From: Serratia ficaria
GTDB taxonomy: Bacteria; Pseudomonadota; Gammaproteobacteria; Enterobacterales; Enterobacteriaceae
Direction: 5' to 3'
Assembly (NCBI RefSeq): GCF_900187015.1
Contig: NZ_LT906479.1
Coordinates: 4,340,001 to 4,404,000, forward strand
DNA length: 64,000 nucleotides
The translations under genes were made by a program, and so were the position numbers. Each line of letters begins with the position of its first letter. The stretch's first letter is position 1. The notes beneath the pieces were generated by a model that saw only the letters and a list, made by a program, of their open reading frames with translations, was not told the DNA's origin and did no database searches. Below, piece after piece: positions 41,870-49,162 of the stretch.

Positions 41870-41912
41870 GCCTGTCTTCCTGTGTTCTGTGGCAAAACAC
41901 ACGAAGACAGGC
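41870..41912 (-). other. Large stem-loop in the pdhR-aceE spacer
   Basis: A 17-base stem with one mismatch (GCCTGTCTTC-C-TGTGTT against AACACA-C-GAAGACAGGC) closes a nine-base loop. It lies 37 bases upstream of the aceE start inside the pdhR-aceEF transcript. It is followed on the minus strand by TCCAAAC rather than T, so it is not a standard terminator. An RNA-processing or mRNA-stability role between a low-abundance repressor and an abundant enzyme is plausible. Confidence 0.65.
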
Positions 41913-41998
41913 CCATCAGTTTAGTTGCCGCTTAAGTACTTAACTAAGTACCTCGAACCTAAACTCCGCAGGCTGGTGTGCCCTGAAGAGCAGGGTTC

Positions 41999-42763
41999 TT
42001 AATCCTTGCGTTGCTGGAGACGCCGTAGCGATCTCTCGCGGCGGGTATGCTCCCGACTGAGATCCAGCAAGATTTCCTCGATAAACGCCAAGTGGCGGTG
42101 CGAGGCTTCACGGGCCTTTTCCGGCTCGCGTGCCACAATCGCCTCAAAAATCCCGGCGCGGTGGCTGCTCACTTTTGCCAACATCTCACGGCGCGAGTAG
42201 AGCAATTCAAAGTTCTGACGCACGTTCTGTTCCAGCATCGGCCCCATGCAGCGTAGCAGGTGCAGCAACACAACGTTGTGGGCAGCTTCGGTCACGGCGA
42301 TTTGGTACTGCATGACCGCGTCGGCTTCGGCGTCGAGATCGCCGCTGTCCTGGGCCTGCTGAATCACTATGTGGCAATCGCGGATGCGCGCCAGATCTTC
42401 ATCGGTGCCGCGCAGCGCCGCGTAATAGGCGGCAATGCCTTCCAGCGCGTGACGGGTTTCCAGCAGATCGAATTGTGATTCAGGATGGTCGGCCAGCAGT
42501 TCAGCCAGCGGATCGCTGAAGCTCTGCCACAGATTAGTTTGTACAAAGGTGCCGCCGCCCTGACGGCGCAGGAGCAGCCCTTTAGCTTCCAAGCGCTGGA
42601 TGGCCTCTCTCAGAGAAGGGCGGGAAACATCAAATTGTTTCGCCAGCTCGCGCTCCGGAGGCAGCTTTTCGCCTGGACGCAGCGTTCCCTCGAGGATCAG
42701 GTATTCGAGCTGCTGCTCGATAACGTCTGACAACTTGGGTTGGCGGATTTTGCTGTAGGCCAT
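41999..42763 (-). CDS. pdhR: Pyruvate-responsive repressor PdhR
   Basis: A GntR/FadR-family repressor that senses pyruvate and controls its own operon and respiratory genes. From ATG 42763 it has 254 residues, starting [20 protein letters not shown] as in E. coli. The winged helix covers residues 10-75 ([29 protein letters not shown]). The FCD effector domain follows with [18 protein letters not shown] and the histidine-rich end [14 protein letters not shown]. Its own operator lies 34 bases upstream. It is divergent from aroP. Confidence 0.97.
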   Translation of the reverse strand: MAYSKIRQPKLSDVIEQQLEYLILEGTLRPGEKLPPERELAKQFDVSRPSLREAIQRLEAKGLLLRRQGGGTFVQTNLWQSFSDPLAELLADHPESQFDLLETRHALEGIAAYYAALRGTDEDLARIRDCHIVIQQAQDSGDLDAEADAVMQYQIAVTEAAHNVVLLHLLRCMGPMLEQNVRQNFELLYSRREMLAKVSSHRAGIFEAIVAREPEKAREASHRHLAFIEEILLDLSREHTRRERSLRRLQQRKD

Positions 42764-42796
42764 GGGTGAATTCATCTCTGCGAATGGCGCGGAGTC

Positions 42797-42813
42797 AATT
42801 GGTAATACCAATT
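42797..42813 (-). promoter_or_regulatory. PdhR operator
   Basis: The perfect dyad AATTGGTAATACCAATT contains the PdhR consensus ATTGGT-N3-ACCAAT. It lies between the likely pdhR promoter and the pdhR start codon, where binding would repress the pdhR-aceEF-lpdA operon. The identity follows from the E. coli consensus. Confidence 0.88.
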
Positions 42814-43339
42814 TCAAAAACGTGACGGTAAAGTAACAAAGTATTCACCTCCTGTCCATATGGCCCTTGATCGAAATCAGGTTACCCGCACATTTTAACA
42901 CCCCGATTAAAAGCCCGCCGCAGGCCGGTCGCGCCGGGCCGGTAATCCCCTTTACGCGCCAGGCGTTGGTTTTAACTTTTACCAAACCTTACATCAGGCA
43001 GAGTGCAAACTTTTTGCCCGAGTTTTATTGCATGATTATTAAGCTTTAATGAATGGCTATTTCGCCAACTGCCCGGCCATCGGCTGTTTACTATTTGAAC
43101 GCGGAAAAAAGGTCTTATCTACGTTATTTTTGCGCATTATGTGATTTGTTGCTTATTTCATGCACTGAATCCCCCCTGCCGTCACACAACCCGCATTTTG
43201 TTTCCTAAACTGCTGAAATCTTAATCACTCACACGACAAAGCAGGTGCAAACTGACGCGCATAACATTATTCTTTGCCAAACGGTAGCGGCGCCGTGGAA
43301 TTAATAGCTATAACGCCGTAAATAAAACAAAACACACAT

Positions 43340-43357
43340 CGTAACCACTGCTTTACA
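43340..43357 (+). promoter_or_regulatory. Candidate TyrR box upstream of aroP
   Basis: CGTAAC-N6-TTTACA resembles the TyrR consensus TGTAAA-N6-TTTACA with a perfect right half. It lies 36 bases before the aroP start. TyrR repression of aroP is established in E. coli; this site is a candidate only, since the left half is imperfect. Confidence 0.45.
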
Positions 43358-43392
43358 GCATGTGCGTAATTCTGCAACGACAGAGGGTTTGA

Positions 43393-44772
43393 TTGATGGA
43401 TGGTCAACAGCATGGCGACCAGCTGAAACGCGGCCTCAAAAACCGGCATATTCAGCTTATTGCCTTAGGTGGCGCAATAGGTACCGGGCTATTCCTCGGT
43501 ATCGCTCAAACAATAAAAATGGCCGGCCCGTCGGTCATTCTCGGCTATGCCATTGGCGGTTTCATCGCGTTTCTGATCATGCGCCAGCTCGGCGAAATGG
43601 TGGTTGAGGAGCCGGTGGCCGGTTCGTTCAGCCACTTCGCTTACAAATACTGGGGCAACTTCGCCGGCTTCGCTTCCGGTTGGAACTACTGGGTGCTGTA
43701 CGTGCTGGTGGCGATGGCGGAACTGACCGCGGTCGGCATCTACGTGCAGTACTGGTGGCCGGAGATCCCCACCTGGGTGTCCGCCGCGGTGTTCTTCCTG
43801 GCGATCAACGCCATCAACCTGGCCAACGTGAAGGTCTACGGCGAGATGGAATTCTGGTTCGCCATCATCAAGGTGGTGGCGATCATCGGCATGATCGTCT
43901 TCGGCGCCTACCTGCTGTTCAGCGGCATGGGCGGCCCGGAAGCCACCGTCACCAACCTGTGGGCGCAGGGCGGGTTCTTCCCGAACGGCATCATGGGGTT
44001 GGTGATGGCGATGGCGGTGATCATGTTCTCGTTCGGCGGCCTCGAGCTGGTCGGCATCACCGCCGCGGAAGCCGACAACCCGCAGAAAAGCATTCCCAAA
44101 GCCACCAACCAGGTGATCTACCGCATCCTGATCTTCTACATCGGCTCGCTGACCATTCTGCTTTCGCTGTACCCGTGGGGCAAAGTGGTCGAAGGCGGCA
44201 GCCCGTTCGTGCTGATCTTCCACGCGCTGAACAGCAACCTGGTGGCGACCGTGCTGAACATCGTGGTGCTGACCGCCGCGCTGTCGGTGTACAACAGCTG
44301 CGTATATTGCAACAGCCGCATGCTGTACGGTCTGGCGCAACAGGGCAACGGGCCGAAAAGCCTGCTGAAGGTCGACGGCCGCGGCGTGCCGGTGATCGCC
44401 ATCGGCGTTTCCGCCCTCGCCACCGCATTCTGCGTGCTGATCAACTACCTGATCCCGGGGCGCGCCTTCGAACTGCTGATGGCGCTGGTGGTATCGGCGC
44501 TGGTGATTAACTGGGCGATGATCAGCCTGGCGCATCTGAAGTTCCGCGCCGCCAAGGATCGCGAAGGCGTAGAGCCGAAGTTCAAAGCCTTCTGGTACCC
44601 GTTCAGCAACTATTTGTGCCTGCTGTTTATGGCCGGCATTCTGGTTATCATGTACCTGACGCCGGGCATTCGAATCTCGGTGCTGCTGATCCCGGTATGG
44701 GTGGCGATTCTGGCCATCGGCTACGCCATCAAGCAGCGCAGCCAACGCATCGCCGGCGCCACCAGCCGCTGA
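43393..44772 (+). CDS. aroP: Aromatic amino acid permease AroP
   Basis: An inner-membrane APC-family symporter for phenylalanine, tyrosine and tryptophan. The 459 residues begin DGQQHGDQLKRGLKNRHIQLIALGGAIGTGLFLG, the amino-acid permease signature, with about 12 membrane segments. SFGGLELVGITAAEADNP near 216 and SVYNSCVYCNSRMLYGLAQQG near 300 match AroP in particular. PheP is the closest alternative, but the N-terminus and the position beside pdhR favour AroP. It has its own terminator. Confidence 0.94.
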   Translation: MMDGQQHGDQLKRGLKNRHIQLIALGGAIGTGLFLGIAQTIKMAGPSVILGYAIGGFIAFLIMRQLGEMVVEEPVAGSFSHFAYKYWGNFAGFASGWNYWVLYVLVAMAELTAVGIYVQYWWPEIPTWVSAAVFFLAINAINLANVKVYGEMEFWFAIIKVVAIIGMIVFGAYLLFSGMGGPEATVTNLWAQGGFFPNGIMGLVMAMAVIMFSFGGLELVGITAAEADNPQKSIPKATNQVIYRILIFYIGSLTILLSLYPWGKVVEGGSPFVLIFHALNSNLVATVLNIVVLTAALSVYNSCVYCNSRMLYGLAQQGNGPKSLLKVDGRGVPVIAIGVSALATAFCVLINYLIPGRAFELLMALVVSALVINWAMISLAHLKFRAAKDREGVEPKFKAFWYPFSNYLCLLFMAGILVIMYLTPGIRISVLLIPVWVAILAIGYAIKQRSQRIAGATSR

Positions 44773-44793
44773 GGCTGCGCCCCCTCGCATTTC

Positions 44794-44822
44794 ATGGCCC
44801 GCTGATGCGGGCCATTTTATTT
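44794..44822 (+). terminator. Rho-independent terminator of aroP
   Basis: ATGGCCCGC pairs with GCGGGCCAT around TGAT and is followed by TTTATTT, 21 bases after the aroP stop. Confidence 0.92.
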
Positions 44823-44969
44823 CCCGCCTATTTTGCAAACTGGCTCACAGTTTCTCCGCCACGGCCGGTTTGTCCATCTCTACAACCATTAATTTCTGAT
44901 AACTCGCCGCCAGCCGGAACAATAATCGTTGCCACTCGGTAAAATCCTGCCGGCCCGGAGAAAATGTCC

Positions 44970-46370
44970 ATGAAGAGCAATGCCCTATCGATAAAAGAAA
45001 AGATTGGTTACGGCATGGGAGATGCCGGCTGCAACATGATCGGCGGAGCGATCATGCTGTTTCTCAATTATTTTTATACCGACATCTTTGGGCTGACCCC
45101 GGCGCTGGTCGGTATCCTGCTGCTGTCGGTCAGGGTGTTGGATGCCATTACCGATCCGATTATGGGCGCGATAGCCGATCGCACGCAAAGCCGTTGGGGG
45201 CGCTTCCGTCCCTGGCTGCTGTGGGTTTCGCTGCCCTATGTGCTATTCAGCGTATTGATGTTTACGACGCCGGAATGGAGCTATAACAGCAAGGTGGTCT
45301 ACGCCTTTGCCACCTACTTTTTGATGTCGCTCACCTATACCGCCATCAACATTCCCTACTGTTCGCTGGGCGGCGTCATCACCGCCGATCCGCACGAGCG
45401 GGTATCCTGTCAGTCCTACCGCTTTATCCTGGTCGGCATCGCTACGCTGATCCTGTCGCTGACCCTGTTGCCGATGGCCGAATGGTTCGGCGGCGCCGAC
45501 AGGGCGCGCGGCTATCAGATGGCCATGGGCGTGCTGGCGCTGATCGCCCTGCTGATGTTCCTGTTCTGCTTTGCCACGGTCAAAGAGCGCATACGCCCGG
45601 CGGTGCCGAGCCACGATGCGCTCAAGTCAGATCTGAGAGACGTGTGGAAAAACGATCAGTGGGTGCGCATTCTGCTGCTGACCTTTTGCAACGTATGCCC
45701 CGGCTTTATCCGCATGGCGGCGACCATGTATTACGTGACTTACGTAATGCAACAGTCGGCCTCGTTCGCCAGCCTGTTTATCGCGCTGGGCGTCGTCGGC
45801 ATGATGATCGGCAGCGCGCTGGCGAAACCGCTCACCGATCGCTTCTGCAAACTGAAAGTGTTCTTTTGGACCAACATCCTGCTGGCGGCGTTTTCCTGCG
45901 GCTTTTACTTCCTCAACCCGCACCTGACCGCGCTCATCGTGGCCGCCTATTTCCTGCTCAATATCCTGCACCAGATCCCCTCGCCGCTGCACTGGTCGCT
46001 GATGGCCGACGTGGACGACTATGGCGAGTGGAAAACCGGCAAACGCGTCACCGGCATCAGCTTCTCCGGCAATTTATTCTTTCTGAAAGTCGGTTTGGCG
46101 GTAGCCGGCTCCATGGTCGGTTTCCTGATGTCGATGTCCGGCTACCAGGCGGAGGCCGCCAGCCAAAGCGCCGGCGCGCTCAACTGCATAGTGCTGTTGT
46201 TTACCGTTATCCCCGGCATCGGCTACCTGATTACCGCCGGCGTGGTACGCCTGCTGAAGGTCGATCGCCAATTGATGCGGCAAATTCAAATCGATCTGGA
46301 AAAGCGCCGCGTTAATTATCAGGAGCTGGTCGACTATCGCGAACAGCAGCTCGAAACCAAACACCCGTAA
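44970..46370 (+). CDS. GPH-family glycoside/pentoside cation symporter
   Basis: A 466-residue inner-membrane transporter of the glycoside-pentoside-hexuronide family (MelB/XylP/YagG type). Diagnostic features are GDAGCNMIGGAIMLFLNYFYTD near residue 15, RVLDAITDPIMGAIADRTQSRWGRFRPWLLW near 50 (the MFS loop 2-3 signature with Asp pair), and DVDDYGEWKTGKRVTGI near 350. About 12 membrane segments are visible. The ATG at 44970 is preferred because GGAG lies nine bases upstream; an ATG at 44964 is too close. The paired GH43 enzyme ten bases downstream suggests uptake of an arabinose- or xylose-containing oligosaccharide. No E. coli gene occupies this site. Confidence 0.88.
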   Translation: MKSNALSIKEKIGYGMGDAGCNMIGGAIMLFLNYFYTDIFGLTPALVGILLLSVRVLDAITDPIMGAIADRTQSRWGRFRPWLLWVSLPYVLFSVLMFTTPEWSYNSKVVYAFATYFLMSLTYTAINIPYCSLGGVITADPHERVSCQSYRFILVGIATLILSLTLLPMAEWFGGADRARGYQMAMGVLALIALLMFLFCFATVKERIRPAVPSHDALKSDLRDVWKNDQWVRILLLTFCNVCPGFIRMAATMYYVTYVMQQSASFASLFIALGVVGMMIGSALAKPLTDRFCKLKVFFWTNILLAAFSCGFYFLNPHLTALIVAAYFLLNILHQIPSPLHWSLMADVDDYGEWKTGKRVTGISFSGNLFFLKVGLAVAGSMVGFLMSMSGYQAEAASQSAGALNCIVLLFTVIPGIGYLITAGVVRLLKVDRQLMRQIQIDLEKRRVNYQELVDYREQQLETKHP

Positions 46371-46380
46371 GGAATCCGCG

Positions 46381-47331
46381 ATGCAAGACTATCCAAATCC
46401 CTTTATCGAACAGCGTGCCGATCCGTTCATTTTGCGCCACAGCGATGGTTACTACTACTTCACCGCTTCGGTGCCGGAATACGACCGGCTCGAGCTTCGG
46501 CGGGCGCGCAACCTCGCCGATCTGCCGCAGGCCGAGGCCGTTGTGGTATGGCGCAAGCCGCTGCAAGGGCCGATGAGCGCGCTGATCTGGGCGCCGGAGC
46601 TGCATTTTATCGACGGCAAATGGTATTTGTATTTCGCCGCCGCCCACAGTCCGGACATCGCCGACGGGTTGTTTCAACACCGCATGTTTGCCCTGGAATG
46701 CGACTCTGCCAATCCGCTGAGCGGGGAATGGCAAGAAAAAGGCCGGATTTACAGTCATATCGACAGCTTCTCCCTCGACGCCACGCACTTTTTCCATCGC
46801 GGAAAACGCTACTATCTCTGGGCGCAAAAGGATCCGGCCCTGCGCGGCAATTCCAACCTGTATCTGGCGGAAATGGAGAATCCATGGACGTTGAAGGGCC
46901 AGCCCGTGATGCTCAGCAAGCCGGAGCTGCCATGGGAAACCCAGGGTTTTTGGGTCAACGAAGGGCCGGCGGTGATCGTCCATGGCCAACGAATATTCAT
47001 CAGTTATTCCGCCAGCGCCACCGATGAGAATTACTGCATCGGCCTTCTCTGGGCCGATATCGCCGGCGACCTCACCGACGCGGCTCAATGGCACAAGGCC
47101 AGCCAACCGATATTCCGCACCTGCGCCAGAAATCGTCAATTCGGACCGGGACACAACAGCTTTACCGTCGATCAACAGGGCCGGGATCTGCTGGTTTACC
47201 ACGCCCGCAACTACAGGGAAATCGAGGGCGACCCGCTTTATGATCCCAACCGCCATACGCGGATTAAGCCGATAATCTGGGATGAGGAAGGCATGCCGGT
47301 TTTGGGTGAACCGCCGGCGGACAACCGCTAG
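46381..47331 (+). CDS. Glycoside hydrolase family 43 enzyme (arabinosidase/xylosidase-like)
   Basis: A 316-residue five-bladed propeller glycosidase without a signal peptide, so it should act in the cytoplasm on sugars brought in by the upstream symporter. The three GH43 acidic residues can be placed: Asp14 in RADPFILR (base), Asp133 in FSLDATHFF (pKa modulator) and Glu194 in WVNEGPAV (acid). APELHFIDGKWYLYFAA near 71 is typical. The final part (GPGHNSF, LVYHARNY) resembles alpha-L-arabinofuranosidases. The exact substrate cannot be read from sequence. AAGGA precedes the ATG by seven bases, and the two genes form one operon without a local regulator. Confidence 0.86.
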   Translation: MQDYPNPFIEQRADPFILRHSDGYYYFTASVPEYDRLELRRARNLADLPQAEAVVVWRKPLQGPMSALIWAPELHFIDGKWYLYFAAAHSPDIADGLFQHRMFALECDSANPLSGEWQEKGRIYSHIDSFSLDATHFFHRGKRYYLWAQKDPALRGNSNLYLAEMENPWTLKGQPVMLSKPELPWETQGFWVNEGPAVIVHGQRIFISYSASATDENYCIGLLWADIAGDLTDAAQWHKASQPIFRTCARNRQFGPGHNSFTVDQQGRDLLVYHARNYREIEGDPLYDPNRHTRIKPIIWDEEGMPVLGEPPADNR

Positions 47332-47334
47332 TGG

Positions 47335-47369
47335 CGCAGGGGGCCCGGCGCACCGAGCCCCCTGCGCGT
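47335..47369. terminator. Hairpin between convergent GH43 and cytochrome genes
   Basis: GCGCAGGGGGC pairs with GCCCCCTGCGC around a 12-base loop. It can fold on either strand and lies directly between the two convergent stop codons. It has no T run, so efficiency is uncertain. Confidence 0.55.
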
Positions 47370-47375
47370 CAACGC

Positions 47376-48611
47376 TTATTTACGCAGCGCTTTTACTTGC
47401 TCGGCGGTGATATCCGCCGGCAGGCCGCCCCAGGTGACGCGCAGATAGTTCACCAGCTCCGCCAGCTGCGCATCGTCCAGCCGCTCGCCAAAGGCCGGCA
47501 TGCTCTGCATGCTTTCGCCGTTGGGGAATTGCTGGGCCGGCAACCCGTCCAGCACCGAGACGATCAGGTTCTTGCCGTCCGGCTGGCGCAGCGTCGCGTT
47601 GTCGCGCATCGCCACCGCCACGTGCGGCTTGCCCTCGCCGTCTCGCGCATGGCAGCCGGAACACTGGTCCAGATAGCTCAGGCGGCCGGCATCGCTGCCC
47701 TGCCCCGCTTTCACCGGCACCGCCGCCGGCGGTTGGTCGCCCATCAGATAGGTGGCCAGCGCCCGATTGTCTTCCGGCGTCAGATAACGAGTGCTGAGAT
47801 CCACCACCATATGCATTTCGCTGAAGGCGGAACCCTGCGGCGCGATGCCGGTGCCGAGGAAGCGGCCGACGTCCTGCGGCGTCCAGCCGCGCTGCGCCAA
47901 CCCCTGCGGCGTGATGTCCGGCGCCATAAAGCGCCCGAGGTCGCCGCCCTGCATCGGCTTGCCGAGATCCATCTGCCCCAGCATGCCGCGCGGCGTATGA
48001 CATTCGCCACAGTGCCCCAACACGTCGGCCAGATAGCGCCCGCGCTGCCACGGCGCCGAATCGCCCTGCGAACTGGCCGGCAGCGGATCTTGGCTACGGA
48101 ACAGCAGGTTCCAACCGATCAGCGCCATGCGCTGGTTGAACGGGAACGGCATGGCGTTTTCCGGAATGGCGACATCGACCGCCGGGCGCGTCATCAGGTA
48201 AGCGTAGATGTCGTCGGCGTCCTGGCGTGACATGCCCTTGTACGAAGTGTAAGGCATCGCCGGGTACAGATGGCGGCCGCCCGGCGCCACGCCCTGGGTC
48301 AGCGCCAGGAAGAAATCGTCCTTGGTCCAGCGGCCGATGCCGTGGTCGGCCGAAGGCGTCAGGTTGCTGCCGTAAAGGGTGCCGAACGGCGTTTCCAGCG
48401 GATAGCCCCCCGCCAAAGGCGCGCCGCCGCTGGCGGTGTGGCAGGCGGCGCAGTCGGCGGCCCGCGCCAGATAGCGGCCGCGGGCGATCTGTTCGGCGTC
48501 GGCGGTCACCTGCTGCACCGGGCCGTCATAGCGGCGATTTTCCCGCCACCACAGCAGCGCGATGACCACAATCGCCACCAGCAGGATCAACAGTGCGAGA
48601 CGTTTTTTCAT
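47376..48611 (-). CDS. Membrane-anchored triheme cytochrome c of a molybdenum hydroxylase
   Basis: A 411-residue cytochrome with an N-terminal membrane anchor (LALLILLVAIVVIALLWW) and three covalent heme motifs: CAACH (54-58), CGECH (201-205) and CSGCH (317-321). This is the layout of the cytochrome subunit of membrane-bound alcohol and aldehyde dehydrogenases. It would pass electrons from the periplasmic hydroxylase to ubiquinone or a terminal oxidase. The start at 48611 overlaps the 2Fe-2S subunit stop by four bases, and the three genes form one operon. An open frame continues upstream to 48821 but overlaps the neighbour and lacks homology. Confidence 0.9.
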   Translation of the reverse strand: MKKRLALLILLVAIVVIALLWWRENRRYDGPVQQVTADAEQIARGRYLARAADCAACHTASGGAPLAGGYPLETPFGTLYGSNLTPSADHGIGRWTKDDFFLALTQGVAPGGRHLYPAMPYTSYKGMSRQDADDIYAYLMTRPAVDVAIPENAMPFPFNQRMALIGWNLLFRSQDPLPASSQGDSAPWQRGRYLADVLGHCGECHTPRGMLGQMDLGKPMQGGDLGRFMAPDITPQGLAQRGWTPQDVGRFLGTGIAPQGSAFSEMHMVVDLSTRYLTPEDNRALATYLMGDQPPAAVPVKAGQGSDAGRLSYLDQCSGCHARDGEGKPHVAVAMRDNATLRQPDGKNLIVSVLDGLPAQQFPNGESMQSMPAFGERLDDAQLAELVNYLRVTWGGLPADITAEQVKALRK

Positions 48612-49162
48612 TGCGCCGTCTCCTTCAGCAGGCCCGGCGTCTTCAGCACCACGTCGCGCACCGCTTCGTAGTAGCGCACATAGCCGGTACAGCGGCAAAT
48701 GTGGCTGTCCAGCGCCTGTTCGATGGCGCTTTCCAGCTGTTCGCGGGCGATCGGCTCCCGCTTGAGCTTCTCGACGAAAATCGTGGCGGCGTTGACGAAG
48801 CCCGGCGTGCAGTAGCCGCACTGGAAGCTGTAATGCTCCAGAAAAGCCTGCTGGATGGGGGAAAGCGCCACCACCTCGCCCTGCTCATCCACCTTGGCGT
48901 GGCCTTCGACGGTACGCACCTTTTTGCCGCTGAAGAAGTGAGCGCCGGTAATGCAGGTGCGCACCTCTTCGCTGGTGCCGCTCGGGTGGTCGACAATCGC
49001 CACGCAGGCGTGGCAGATGCCCTGCCCGCAACCGAGGCGCGAGCCGGTCAGGTCGAGATATTCGTGCAGGAAATCGATCATCATCAGCCCTTCCGGCACC
49101 TCGATAGGGCCATACTGCTTATCGTTGACGGTCAGGGAAATCGGCTGGGTTTTAATGCTCAT
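48608..49162 (-). CDS. 2Fe-2S subunit of a molybdenum hydroxylase (IorA-like)
   Basis: The small iron-sulfur subunit of a xanthine oxidase-family enzyme, 184 residues. The plant-type cluster ligands are Cys45, Cys50, Cys53 and Cys70 (GCGQGICHAC and RTC). The second cluster uses Cys115, Cys118, Cys156 and Cys158 (QCGYC and ICRC). It resembles the isoquinoline 1-oxidoreductase alpha subunit. It has no signal peptide of its own, so it is probably exported bound to the twin-arginine large subunit. Four-base overlaps couple it to both neighbours. Confidence 0.92.
   Translation of the reverse strand: MSIKTQPISLTVNDKQYGPIEVPEGLMMIDFLHEYLDLTGSRLGCGQGICHACVAIVDHPSGTSEEVRTCITGAHFFSGKKVRTVEGHAKVDEQGEVVALSPIQQAFLEHYSFQCGYCTPGFVNAATIFVEKLKREPIAREQLESAIEQALDSHICRCTGYVRYYEAVRDVVLKTPGLLKETAQ

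Larger units (their letters stand above)
42764..43392. other. Divergent control region between pdhR and aroP
   Basis: These 629 bases hold no gene I can support. They contain the PdhR operator near pdhR (42797-42813) and, toward aroP, a TyrR-box-like sequence (43340-43357). The middle 42880-43330 is AT-rich in parts, as expected for promoter DNA, with no further recognised motif. Confidence 0.6.
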
